Shown piece by piece: positions 22,612 to 34,639 of a DNA stretch of 64,000 bases (position 1 is the first letter of the stretch; every line of letters starts with the position of its first letter). Source of the DNA: Phragmites australis (lineage: Eukaryota; Streptophyta; Magnoliopsida; Poales; Poaceae). The position numbers and the translations under genes are program-made. The DNA lies in NCBI RefSeq assembly GCF_958298935.1, contig NC_084923.1, positions 6,264,501 to 6,328,500 on the forward strand, in the 5' to 3' direction. The notes beneath the pieces were generated by a model that worked only from the letters and a program-made list of their open reading frames with translations, was not told where the DNA came from and searched no databases.

Positions 22612-25600
22612 TCAACACTCAAGAGAAGTGCCCTTATGTGCGGTTAGACAGGCCTCCACTGCTTCACCTACTGTCAGGAAGATCCAATCTTCTCCTACTC
22701 TGTCGACCACCCGCGACAGTTTCATCTTCTGAATTGCCTGCCATCCTGGACTAGCTATAGCCATCTGCAGGTTGTTTCAGCACAAGAATGAGACAATGTT
22801 ACCAGGAAATTTGGCAAATTTTCCTTCCAAACTTAAAGAATATTAATCGGTTCATCACCTGTATGCCAAGGGACGCCAACTCCTTGTGTATTTCTTCGAG
22901 TGCTGTGAGTCCTGAAGTGTCGATGCTTACCACATCTGCAAAACCAGGAGCATGAGTTTAATTTTTTGGGTAGCAATTTTCCTTAGCAACAGTAGCTAGG
23001 CTTCTTTGTAGGCACTTACTTGACATGTCAAGGACAAGTGATTGCACCCTCTCCTTGGCCTTCTCATCTGACGTCTCTACTTCTTCCCATACCCATTCTA
23101 TGATCCTGAATGAACAGAACCTATTTGAGTACTTATATTAAAATAACATAAAGACGCGTTTAATTTCTCTAATCATAAGTACCTTTCTTTGACGAAAGTT
23201 GCATTGATGAAACACAGGAAGGATGTGTCTATGCGTATCGTCTGTACAGTCGGTGTTTGGCAAGCCACAGGGTACTGCCTGATGCTGCAGAAGATGTTTG
23301 TCCCTTGTAACCTGCCAAGAACCTCTACTTGAGGTCGAAGTGACTGTATGATGATCTTTGCAAAGGAGATGGCAAGCTGCAGCAATCAGTCCCTCATCAA
23401 GTCAGAAAGCTGAAACACAATGCACGAATGTGAATGGAAATGAGGTAGATGGAGACATCGAGCATCTTACTGCTACTGCCAGTCCAATCTCCACCGAGCC
23501 AAAGAGAACACCAACGAATGCGCCAAGGCATGTGAGGAAATCCATTTTGTCTACTTTCCAGATGTTGCGAGCTTCTTTGATGTCAATCAGTCCAGGAAGA
23601 GCCGATAGAATGATTGAGGCAAGCACTGCCATGGGTGTGTAGTAAAGTAACTTCATGAACAGCTCTAAAGCGATAAAGACAGTGATGGACATGACGATGT
23701 TTGACATCGTTGACCTGGCGCCTGCGCTGAAGTTCACAGCTGTTCGGGAGAATGAACCTGCAAAACGTTTGTCAGACACCATGCCCAACATATTTTGCTT
23801 CTTTTTCAGAAGATTACAGGCATCAATCATAATGATCACCTGTTGCCACATAACATGAGGACAGAGATCCAGCAACGTTTGAAAATCCCATCGCAAGCAT
23901 TTCCTTGTTTCCATCAAGTCTGTACCCTCTAATCGAGGCGAAAGATCGTCCGACAGCAATGGCTTCCTGAGACAGGCAATGCAGACATGCTCTTTTAGTG
24001 CATCTGCATTTCACTATCATACACAAGATGGTGTGTTTATGTCAATTACCGTAAGTGCGATGATTGCACAGATGATGGCGATCTTGGCGCATTCGGCAGT
24101 GTACGGTCCATTCAAATTTATCTGCTTGAATGAGCTTGGGTTCACGCCTGAATGCACATTCTGTATGATCTTCACGCCGTGCTTGTCAGCTCTCGTCGCA
24201 TAGACCGCAGCAGTGGACAGAATGACTGAGAGCAAAGGTGAAATTGCAGACAGCCAGAAGAGCTTCTTGTACCTCCTCCCCTGTGATTACAATTCGTGTT
24301 GCTTTGTTAGTAAATTATAGTCCAGTATTTCATCAGTAAGTCAGGAGTGCAGAGGTCAAGTCTTCTTACGATGAACCGTGAGGTGAGGATGAATATGAGG
24401 AACGAGCATCCGATCAAGAAGTTGCCCGGGTGCCACTGCCAGTTGGATAAGAATAAGAATAGGCAACAGGAGTCACATGAGGTGCAGATATCAGTAAATC
24501 CAGGCATAAGCTGGACGCGTTGACATGGAGGTGCGTGCTATCCTTGTCCGAATAGTGGGTTCCAACACTATACACTGTGCAGACATGTGGCCATGTTCTT
24601 CATCAATAAAGCTTCATGCCGTACTGTCAAGTTCAATAATGTTCACTCCAAAAAAAGGACCTGTCTGTATGTCTTTTGTTTTAGGCTTCTGTCTGTGCTC
24701 GTCAAATGCCTTTACAGTTTGACGGTTATGTCACAAGTGGTCTTTACAGTTTACATTATGATCAGTGGATCACATGACTGAGCTGGGATCTCTATTCCTA
24801 GTTTGAGTATTTTTCTTCGCTCTGAGCACTGAATTTCCAACCATGTTTTAATCTCTTGCAAATAACTCCAAAAACGGATTCAGGTTACGACACGAAAAGA
24901 TGATGGAGAAAGGTTGCTTGTTTATGATGCTTGTACTTTTCTGCATCACGGGGATACTGGAAAATTGAGACTCGCTTGTCCCTTTCTACCAATATTTATA
25001 TGTATCTGTATATTTAAAACAAGATCTCAGCCTTTTGTCCTATAAATTGGACCTTATTTGAAGACTTTCAACAACTACCAACTTATTATTTTGAAAAATC
25101 GTTTCTTCTCATAATGCACTTTTGCACAGACCAGAAGAAAGTGTAACAGCTGGCAATTACAAGTTCACAACTATTAATCATGTGAAGCTACAGAAATCAC
25201 TCCTTGCTCTGTTATTTCAAAATAAAAATAAAGTAGGTATTGTGTTATCCAAGTAATTACAATAATACCTTAAATCGAAGTAATTGTGAAGCATTTTCCA
25301 GGTGTAATGACACCTAGGAAAATCATGCCGGTATTATATTTTGTTTAGTGTACACTTGTAAAAGAAATGATATGATGCGAGCTTCTTTAATGTCGAACAG
25401 TTCAGGAAGAGCCGATAGAATGATGGAGGCGAGCACTACCATGGGTGTGTAGTAGAACCTTTTCATGAACAAACTCTAAGGCGATAAACACAGTGATGGA
25501 CATGACGATGTTGGGCATAGTTGACATGGTGCAACTCTAAGAAATGATTTATGCTTCTTTCCCTCTATTTTTGACGGCTTTGTACGAGAATTATTGCAAG

Positions 25601-27329
25601 GTTACATAAACAACTTTATTTGCTACATTTATGCCTTTTCTGTTATGTAGAGTGTGTAATTTGTTGTTCCTTTCTTTTTCTTTCTTCTTCTTTTTTCAAT
25701 TTTGTGTGTCTGTGTGTGTGTGTGTGTGGGGGGGGGGGGGACATGCCCCTAGTCGATAAATTTGTATCAATACATATATGAAGTACAACTGTAGTTTCAA
25801 AACAAGCCACAGTAACGGCACAAACTATTTTGGTTGTTTTTCAAAACGAAAATGAGAAAAACTAGTTATTGTCTATAATACGCAAAAGAAGGAAAATGAT
25901 ACATGCATATATATTGTCATATTTTATCAATGATTCATCAACATCGCGATTATATCGCTCTGCTCTAAGTTGGCTTAATTATTCGCCGGTCACTCCAAGA
26001 AAGAGACGACTCACCGGGTCACGGAGCGCAGAGCACACCGCCTTGACGACAGAAACAACGTCAGTGTTGTTCGTGAAATGGCTCAGGCCGAGCAGCCCCT
26101 TGAGCTGCTGCAGCCCTATCACAATGGCGGCACCTCCCATGAACCCCACTATGGCCGCGTGCGACAGAAAATCCACCAGAAATCCCAGCCTGAGACGTGT
26201 CGACGAACCGACAATATATAAATATTTAAAACCATACATCCAACACGTAGAAATAGAGCAAATTTGCACGTGAACTACGTACCTGAACAGCCCGAAGGAG
26301 ACCTGGAAGACGCCGGCGAGGAAGGTCACGGTGAAAACGAGCGATCTGTAGGTCGCCGGGTCGGTGGCCGGGTCGACGATCTTCTGGATCATCGACGACA
26401 GCAGCAGCGAGACGACGGCGACGGGGCCGATGGCGATCTCCCGCGACGTCCCCATGACAGCGTAGATCAATGGTGGCACGACACTCGTGTCTTTGAGTTT
26501 GAACACATAGCAGCAATAATTCAGAAAAGCGATTAAAAAAACAATTAAGTTCTTTTGGACGGTCATAAAGGCTTGTGAGTGATACTTACAAAGACCGTAT
26601 TGAGGGTCCAATTTGGCTAGATTGGCGTATCCAATGCTCTACAGCACCATATCCAAAGGGATCACATGTCCACCATATCCAAAGGGATCACATGTCAGTC
26701 ATGGATGAGACAATTCTATACATCTGAAGATTTCAAGGCAAAATCTATCATGCTTGAAGTATATGCTGGCAACTAATGTTTATGTCATGACTCCTTTTTT
26801 GAACAAAATTTATCATGATTTCGTTAGAGGCTTAGGGCAAGAAATACATGTCACCCCGGCCATGATGTTCTGAATTCAAGACTAGTTAGCTTGCTCGGTT
26901 GTCGTTTGTTGGTGAGATCACTACCGAGTACTGATGTGAAGACGTACAAAGCGTTGGGAAGAAACAGAAACGGAAGCGTGAATTGAGCAAAGCGTGCGAC
27001 ATCACAGTCGCACCTACCTGTGGAATGCCAAGGCTGGCAAGAGTAAGGCCGGCCATGACGTCGCTCCTGAAGGACTTGAGGCTGTAGCTCCTCCCCCACT
27101 TCAGCACCGGGAAAACGCACTGCAGTGCTGTCAGGGCCCACGCCCACCGCGGCGCCCGGCCGCCGGTGGGGGTCCGGGTCCGGAACGCCTTGCCGACCAC
27201 GCCGGTGAGCTCCTCACGCAGGCTCGGTGGCATGGGGCTGTTCAGGACAAGCTTCGCCGTGTCCGGCTGCTTGGACACATCGAATGCAGACACGTTGGTC
27301 GACGACCCAACGGCTGCCGCGGCCTCCAT
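22612..27329 (-). CDS. SULTR2: Group-2 (low-affinity) sulfate transporter, complete
   Basis: Twelve exons join in frame with GT-AG borders: 27329-27018, 26638-26590, 26490-26283, 26189-26015, 24435-24370, 24280-24050, 23966-23840, 23757-23471, 23376-23183, 23105-23020, 22935-22859 and 22764-22612 (654 codons plus TGA), the usual family length. SULTR proteins are plasma-membrane H+/sulfate symporters; group 2 members act in vascular sulfate movement between roots and shoots. The sulfate-transporter signature spans [20 protein letters not shown] and [16 protein letters not shown] (residues about 116-155). The membrane core runs to about residue 500 and a STAS domain follows, with its IDTSGL motif at about 583-588. 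[19 protein letters not shown] and [20 protein letters not shown] place it nearer group 2 than groups 1 or 3. Intron 4 is 1.6 kb and holds a SULTR-like fragment. No lesion is seen. Confidence 0.94.
25373..25532 (-). pseudogene. SULTR exon-8-like fragment inside SULTR2 intron 4
   Basis: About 160 bp closely match the middle of exon 8 of the same gene (about 23563-23722), in the same orientation, including CAGGAAGAGCCGATAGAATG and the stretch for YYTPM. An inserted base near 25473 and an altered end break the frame. It is a partial gene duplicate, not an alternative exon. Confidence 0.85.
25707..25740. repeat. TG microsatellite followed by poly-G
   Basis: About ten TG units run into a tract of twelve G in SULTR2 intron 4. 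Confidence 0.9.
26645..26696. repeat. Perfect 26-bp tandem duplication at the exon 2 acceptor of SULTR2
   Basis: The unit starting CACCATATCCAAAGGGATC occurs twice (26645-26670, 26671-26696), only six bases upstream (in gene direction) of exon 2. It duplicates the stretch where the branch point and pyrimidine tract would be expected. Confidence 0.9.
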
Positions 27330-28206
27330 GGACGCGAGATAGCTAGCTAGCTCCAGCAGCTGAAGTGTTTAGGGGAACTCGTAGCCAAGCTCCCTGGCTT
27401 TAAAGAGAGTTTTGGTGCTGGCGTTTGGATGGAGAATCTTGCGATGGAGCGATAACGATCACAAGAGAGCTAGATCTCCTCTCGTGTAAACATCACCGTG
27501 GGACGGATCATATGCGGACTGCCGTATGATTCTCTCTGGCTGGGAGGGACTAGAGGGCACCCGTGCATGGATGGATGAGCATGCGCCCCAAGGAGGAAAT
27601 TGCTTTGCTCGCTTCGAGGTGGGGGATGCGGGAGCAAGCAAACTGACATGTTGCTATTTATGGGCTCGGTGTGGTATAGACTAGTAGTGGTGCGATGGAC
27701 AAGGGGCACAAAGGTGTCCACATGCATCGGTGGGCAGCGTTTGGGAGGCCTTTTTCCCCTACTCCTCGATGAATGATTTGTGCTGCCTGTTAGTAGCCGA
27801 TGCAAAGAAACAGGCAAGAGGCGTCTACCTCTCTGTTTATCTTCTTCTTCCCCTTTTTCATCTTTCTCCTCTTCTCTTTTTTTTCTTCTTTCTCTTTCTC
27901 ATCCACGACAAAGAAAAATTATTGAGGGCTCTTGGAGGGTTCCATTGCGTGTGAGCAGTAGGGGGCTCCTTGCTGCGTGCACGACTGCTAGTACTACAAT
28001 TCATATACGAACAGAGTTCGTTAAAACACCATAAACAACGGACAAAAAAAAACTATTCATGTGATAATGAAAGTTAGAAATGATAACTCAGATAAGACCA
28101 AGAATAATAAAGCCATACGTCCTCTGTGCTGAGGAAATATCCCGTCCCACAAATATTATTAAGGAGTCATCATAAAGAGCTCATCTGGAGTCCTCAGCCT
28201 CTAGAT
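27330..28206 (-). promoter_or_regulatory. SULTR2 promoter and 5' leader region
   Basis: The sequence upstream of the ATG at 27329. A TATA-like element (ATAAATAG on the minus strand, 27654-27662) lies about 325 bases upstream and would give a 5' leader near 300 nt. Farther out, 27838-27905 is a plus-strand pyrimidine tract rich in CTT and TCT. No sulfur-response element can be assigned by eye. Confidence 0.4.
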
Positions 28207-28906
28207 CCATTGAAGAAGCTAAAAGTTTTCGGAGGCCGTTGACCCCTCCATCCACCGTCTCTCGAAATAGGAGAAGTAGCTGGTGTTTGAAGGAAATATC
28301 TGCAAAAGAAGAATACTGGCTGCAATTGGCCTGACACGAAGTGACCGACAGTTAATGCCAGTGTAAGTGGTGGCTACCCTGACATCCCAATGTAAGTGAA
28401 GGTCACTCTGACACTCAGGACAGTGCGGCGCCATAGTTTACAACCAGCCAAGCACTACTTTTTGGACTAGTTCATACTCTGTAGTTGCCATAGTAGATAA
28501 TATCTTTTGATAAAGGTAAAAATATTCTATCTAGACTCAGACTGTGTGATTCAATTGGTCTAGGTCTATGTGATATAGTGATAATCTGTGTCACTACATC
28601 TATAAAAGACATATTTATATACTTACATCTGATATGACACTATAAATATAGATCAATGGCCATCAAGCTCGGAGGACTAATCTTTTGGTAAAAAATATAT
28701 GGGTTTTTCTACCTCTCCCCTTTTTCTCAAAGCTTAAATCTTTTCTCTTAAAAAAAAGACTCTCACTGTACTCATTCACTTATTCATAGGAGATTTTTTC
28801 TTTCACCAACACTCTGTTTCTCAACTCCATTCTGTCTGGTGTAAACCGTAAACTCCAAGGGTGGGGCAGTCCTCAGGTGCGGATGCCCATCCCACAATAA
28901 AAGTAT
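28207..28906. other. AT-rich intergenic stretch without a recognisable gene
   Basis: A 71-codon minus-strand frame (28219-28434) has no known domain. The rest is AT-rich and shows nothing I can name. Confidence 0.4.
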
Positions 28907-29883
28907 GGTAAATTTATTTACCATTGAAAATTTGCCTCTTCCCTTTATGCTATTGCAGATTTTTCTTTCTTATTTGCTATCGTTTTTATTTTTTTTCCTT
29001 CATGCCATTCCGTCAGCCTTCTTGCAGAACTGCCGCCGAAATATACTGTTCATACCTACTGTTCATTACTACTATTTATAGGCACAGTGATATTTTGCTT
29101 CTTAAAAATTAATAGTCTTCTGTTTCTTAAAAATTCTAGAATATTTTGTACATATTCTATAATTCAAGTACAACCTATTTTAATTGAATTCAACTAAAAA
29201 GCATATATAGAATTTAAACTAAAATTATAAAAAAGACTATTTTTATAACATCTAACACTTGTGAGTGCTTAAATAAAATCCTAAAAAACTGAGAAAATTC
29301 ACTAATATTCTTCTTATTTAATGAAATAATTTTTAAAATTATAGCACTAGGTTATATGGTGAAAAATTGAGTTTGTTTGTAACGCTCTATTTATATGTAT
29401 TTTTATCATTGCATATAAATAGAGAATTACAAATAGACTCACTTTTTCACATATAACCTGGGATTAAAAATAATTTTAGAAATTAGTTTATTACATAAGA
29501 AGAATATTGGTAATTGTTTTCAGATTTTAGTTAAAATTCTAGACACTAATAATTATTATAAGTTGTAAAAGTAGTCTTTTGAGAATTTTAAATTCTACAT
29601 TGGATTTTTCAATGAATCTAATTAAAATAGGTTGCACATGGATTATAAAACACGTAAATTTTTTTTTAGGATTTTTGGAGAAATAGAAGACCATTATTTT
29701 TTAAAACAGAATACCATCGTGTCTATAAACAGTACCAATAAACAGTAAATGTGAACAATGCATTTGGACAGAAGTTCTGCCGGAAGGAACAAAATATAAA
29801 GTTGATGGCAAATAAGAAAAAAAAAATCTTCAGTCGCATGGAAAGAAGGGGGAAAATGTTCAATGGCAAATAAGGAATTTACC
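28907..29883. mobile_element. 977-bp foldback (long inverted-repeat) element
   Basis: The two halves are inverted copies of each other, meeting near 29395-29410, where CTCTATTTATATG faces CATATAAATAGAG across a short loop. The outer ends are GGTAAATTTATTTACCATTG on the left and, read inward from the right, GGTAAATTCCTTATTTGCCATTG. Arms are about 480 bp and clearly alike along most of their length (for example TGTTCAT..TACTGTT..TATTTATAGGCAC against its complement near 29720-29755). No coding frame is present. Long terminal inverted repeats and flanks ATAAAAGTAT and ATAAAATAT (one base indel) suggest a Mutator-like MITE with a 9-10 bp duplication. Confidence 0.8.
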
Positions 29884-29934
29884 CATAAAATATGAGACTT
29901 GCTAGCTAACTGTTGACAATCTTTAATACCATAA

Positions 29935-30116
29935 ATCTGTCGAATTCTGACCCTTCTATCTGGATTGGACGTCGATGAACCTCAGGTCATATAAAATAAA
30001 CCCTAACCCTATCCCACTCATCAGCCCGCCACTGCCGTTCTCTTCACCCCCTGCCACCCGCGCGCCGCGCCACAGCCCTCCGCCTCGCCAACGCCTTCTC
30101 CGATGTCTGCGCGGCC
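29935..30116. other. GC-rich promoter- or leader-like stretch cut by the LTR element
   Basis: A GC-rich stretch (CCGCCACTGCCG and on) ends in ATG TCT GCG CGG directly at the LTR boundary. It has the look of a grass 5' leader. The far flank (38174-38510) is also GC-rich but I could not show the two were once joined. Confidence 0.3.
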
Positions 30117-30871
30117 CGCCAACTATCGAGGGTTAATCCCTGACAATGCGTCCAAGGTATACCTGTTGATGGGAGCATGATTAACGTTTCCTACATGTGT
30201 GTGTATGGATGATGAACTCAAGAACACATGGGGCTATCCAGGTTCAGGCCTCATGTGGGATAATAACCTTATGTCCTGTGTATTTTCTTATAATGGGGAT
30301 CAACTTAGGTGCAGAAAGAGTTTTATTCCTTACAAGCCTGGTCCTCCCTCCTTTATATAGTAGGAGGAGAGTCGTATATACAAATATTACATACCAAAAC
30401 TATGGAAGTCTCATTGCTACCGAAAACCCCTACCGCGAGGCTATCATTACGGAGAGTGGGCATGCCCAGTTTGCCTGGTCGTCTTGTGCGTCCTATCCCA
30501 TCAGCCGCACGTCATCACGTCCACTTGAAAGACTGTGACACCTGCTTGCAAAGCCGTCCCATAGCATTAATTGCTACAGGATAGGCCACTGCACCACAGC
30601 GTTGGCCACGACTTCTCTCAGCGAAATAAGGTGCTTGGGGAAGGAAAACACTTGAGTGGGTAGTATTAAATAAGATTAGAATGGTTAGATGAATACCTGC
30701 CCCATGACTAGTAAGGACTGGTCGTGGGGTTTTCTTTCGCGATCAGGGGACTGGTCGCGCAAGCCCTGCCATATGTGCATGCCAAAGTCAGCTTTTGATA
30801 ATATCTACTGCCATCGAACCTTTGCTAGCATGGGCTCACATAACAGGGGACCCCTATTCTTTACATCAACA
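30117..30871 (-). repeat. 3' LTR of the gypsy element
   Basis: Aligns end to end with 37406-38173. Read on the minus strand it begins TGTTGATGTAAAG. The TATA-like CTATATAAAGGAGGGAGG lies on the minus strand near 30341-30360. The start at 30117 has CGCC where the other LTR has TGTC. Confidence 0.85.
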
Positions 30872-31190
30872 GTAGCCCCTAAGCTCCCCTGGGGATGCAG
30901 GAGACTGAGTGGTTTTTCCACGCAATTATGGTTATGGTCTGGTTGTACCACTTGGGCCCTAGGTGAACATAATTGCCATCAGACCCGAGAGAATTTTGGT
31001 TTCCAATGCATTCGAATTTCAAAACGGGTGGACTCTGTGACAGTTGGGATATCGTGTCGGCCCTATAAATTGGAAGGCCAAAGGTTCCCCATGACTTTTC
31101 ATCAATTTCTCACAGCCTCCACGCCTTCACACTAGAGCCCCTTGTTTCTGTGGCCATTCGTGCTTTTGCTACTCCCTCCGTCACATTTCA

Positions 31191-33833
31191 ATGGCGTCGC
31201 GCACGGGCAAAGAGCCAGACTTTCCTAAGTCCAAGTGTAACGCGGCAAGGATGAAGCAGATGCGTGATGACCATCAGCTCTCTCATCGCCTGTCTTTGAG
31301 GTACCGTCCCGGTTACCAAGCTGGCCACCGGGAGCTGTGGATTTTGTCTTCACGACGGTGTTGCGAGCTCCTACCCCAAGATGTGCCTTAAGCTGTCATG
31401 GTCAGGCTGGAGAGAGGAATGATTCTATCTTGCGACAAAAGATTCTTTGGATAACATTCACATTCTGAGTACTGGGGGAGCACTCGTGCGACAACTTCTG
31501 AGTTGCTGGTTCTCACAGCACGGGTTAAGTGGCTTGCTGATGCCGGGCTGTCGGTGTCAGATGTTGACTAGATCAAACATTGTTGTGCCCTTTGCGGAGG
31601 AGAGCACGTCTGACGTACTAGTACACCGGGAGCAATGATGTCATTTAGGAGAGCTCCACAGGTAATATCATCGCCACTTCCCGAGAGTTTTTCTTTTTAG
31701 CGGTGCGATATCCTAAGTATCCCCCTTTTACCCAGATCTCCTTGACGAGGTCATCGATTTGCATGTTAAATTCCTAATGGCAGCTGCCCTGAGGAAAGGG
31801 TGGCCCTCCGCGTGATCCTCCACCGCTGAGGTCATGGGGGTCGTCTGGGAAATCAAATCTGATGCCCGTTTGACCCCTCCGTTGCCCAGTACCGCTTTGG
31901 TCAACAGTCAATATGGTCATGATGATGATCCAGTTGCCTGGAGTCAAATATCAACCAGGGTGGAGATCCTGCAAGTGGTGCCGATCAGCAGAGTGTTAAC
32001 CAATCTTGCTCCGACCAGACTAGCTCCGACCAGGTCTGCACCGACCAGACCTACCCTGCCCCAACCAGACTCGCTCCAACCAGGCCCATACCGACTAGAG
32101 TCGCTCCGACTAGAGTCACCCGACCAAGTTGGGAGTGATTAGACTACTACTGGCCAAAGCCCTACATCTACGGGGAAGAGAGCGGTGGAGGACTCATCTT
32201 CCATGGAAGCGCCCAACCGCGCCCGTGGGACACCGGTCACAAGAGGCTTCACGAGGACAAGGCTTGTGCTCACCCCTCCACCCATGTGGTAAGTTTTTTG
32301 GTTAGGTTTAGATACTCTGATTTATCTTTTCTTTCTTGGCTCCATAATCTGTTGCCGCTGCAGGTCCTCAACCCCACCGCAAACCCCAGTTGTAACTCCT
32401 CTAGTGCCTCAGCAAGAGGCTCCAGCCCCCCAGTCTCCTGAAGCTTCGACGCTGGGAGCACTGGAAGTGACCTCTATGCCTGCAAAGTTGGTCGCGGAGC
32501 ATGCTCTAGCTTCTGACTTGCTTTTCTTGGTCGCAGCCTTCCTGCCTCTATCCGAAGACTGATCACCGAGAGGGAGGTGGCAAACAACAGGTGCATCAAG
32601 TTGGAGAGTCTGGTGGACGACGAGAAGGAGGTGAGATGTTCACTCTAGCGGGATAATTCTAATCTTCAATAGGAAAATGCCGCGCTCACTGCTGAACATT
32701 CCCAGGTCAAGGAGGATGAGCTAATGACCAGCGATATTCTTGAGGAAGCTTTTAAGGCAATCCAGTGATCCCTAAGGAGTGTCGGATTGTACGCCACCGA
32801 CCCAAAGGATGATAGGTCCACTCTTTGTTGGGCCTACACCATCCATGTTATGATGGGAAAGTTTGCCCAGCTCTCGGGCATCCTGGTGGCGAGGACCTTG
32901 GAGGACATGACGACTGCAGCGAAAGCCGCGGCGACGTACGTTCTCAAGTGCTACCGCAGTTATAACCCCAACTTCAACCTCGAGATCGCCCGCGAAGGGA
33001 TCATGCTTGTTGGTCACATAGTCATGGAGAGGCTTGAGGCGGAGTGTCAAGGTTCGATGGATTCCGTAGGGTCTATCTTTTAGGTGGAGACCAATGATGA
33101 GGCCATAGAAAAAGAGAAACCTTGAACTGTAATTTAGGCTTGTATTATGCTTGAAAGAAACTTTTAATTTCTCTAATAAGCTTGTGTCATTGATATGATC
33201 GTAGAGTGCCAGAATTGACCACCCCTCCCGTTCGGTCTGAGCCCTCAACCACACCCACTGACAATACTGATGACCAACATAGTCTGGAGGTGGTGGCCGA
33301 GTGCGAGCTTAGGTTCGCAGTCAAGCAAGAGATCCCGCAAAGTGATCTTCAAAGTGCATTAGCCCTTTCACCATTAAGCCACGTGTAGTTCCAAACTAGC
33401 CAAGTGGGATTTGACTAGATGACTCCTGCGTGGTTTGCGACCTATTTCCATGATCAGCTTGTTGTGAGGAGCTGTTGGTGGTGAAGGGAGACTTAGAGTG
33501 AGTGGTGAGGGAGGACGACTAGCAGCGGACATTTTTCTGTGACCACCTCAGTCGGGCGTTCACCCCTTTTGACTTATTGCTTTGGGTCATTAGCATTTAG
33601 ATTCTTCCCACTCCTGGGACATCGTAACTGATCATATTGACTGGTTCTTGGTGGCCTCCGAGGAGGCGGGTGCACTCGAGACGAGGCTACGTGGGAACAT
33701 TAGTGACCATTTGTTTGTGACTACACTCCACGACGTCTGCCTTGCCTTTGCTTGTGTCAGCGGGCACTTCCCTGGCCTGGACCTTGTTCTGGTAATCTCT
33801 GAAGGTTTCGTCGGCATTCGGAAGACCACATAA
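31191..33833 (+). pseudogene. Antisense reading frames in the gypsy element
   Basis: Plus-strand frames opposite to gag include 31191-31391, about 32540-32640 (ITEREVANNRCIKLESLVDD), 32787-33083 (ending EREGI/HIVMERLEAE-like text) and 33648-33833. The protein at 32787-33083 looks like a decayed plant transposon-associated protein: helical, with a conserved-looking T-Y-V-L-K-C-Y and G-H-I-V-M-E-R-L-E. Extra antisense frames are known in some grass gypsy elements. Stops and frame changes break it. Confidence 0.5.
32008..32130 (+). repeat. 15-bp tandem repeat
   Basis: About eight imperfect copies of a GCTCCGACCAGACTC-like unit code for a repeated A-P-T-R-x peptide in the antisense frame. Confidence 0.8.
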
Positions 33834-34639
33834 GAGCTTCATGACCTTATAGGGTCATTTATTTGCGGTGGTCTCTACTTTTGTCTGTCCTGTTTGATAT
33901 GCAAAGGGGCATCTTGGGATCCTAGGGATACTGAATAAAAACTGTTAAAAACAGCTCCTGGGCATTACCCGAGCGGTTATTTTATAAAGTAGGGATCTGC
34001 TTTTCTATAAACTTTCCCTATGATCATGTGGTGAGTAGGTTCTAAGTGTTTGTTATGTTTAAGGGGGGGGGGGGGCAAGGCTTTCCGTACTGCTTGCCAG
34101 TTAGGTTCATAGCGCCTAGGACAACCATTGTCACAGCAAGCCCTTTGGTGACGTTCAGTGCTCGACCCGAGTTAGGGCTTGTAGCTTTACGATCGTTACC
34201 CCCCAGCCACCCATATCCGCACTCAAATGGTTTGGTAGTCACCAAATGAGTGAACAAGCAAAAAATCTAGCAGCACAAAAAATAGGAAAAAAGGACTATA
34301 ATTGCTCCAGCCCCCGACCGTCTAGTCAGCAAAAAAGGCAGCCGACCAGGTGGCTTGGTTTTTAAATTGAAAAACATACAAGCTATGTTCCATGCTCGTT
34401 TGGAAGACCCTGCAAAATAGGAAACGCGCCCATTTTCGAGCAGCTTAGACATAGACCGTTGTGTTTTTGGACCATGACTGGGTTAGCTAGTCATTTCGGA
34501 TATTGTACCTCATGGATGAAGCCTGCTTCTAGGAGCTTTGACCTCCTCTCGAAGTGCTTCCTTCCAGATGGTGGAGAACTGATGTGCCTTATGCTTTACT
34601 GGTTGCACGTCCATTCGTACAAACAACTTGTGCTCGATT

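Noticed and set aside
23402..23959. A 185-codon minus frame spanning SULTR2 exons 7 and 8
   Set aside because: It reads exon 7 in the wrong frame and translates intron 7; the spliced model explains the sequence better.
28219..28434. A 71-codon frame with C-P-E-C
   Set aside because: One C-x-x-C pair alone is no zinc finger, and nothing else supports a gene.
30689..31135. A 148-codon plus frame
   Set aside because: Its first half is LTR sequence and the rest is leader-side internal sequence; no domain.
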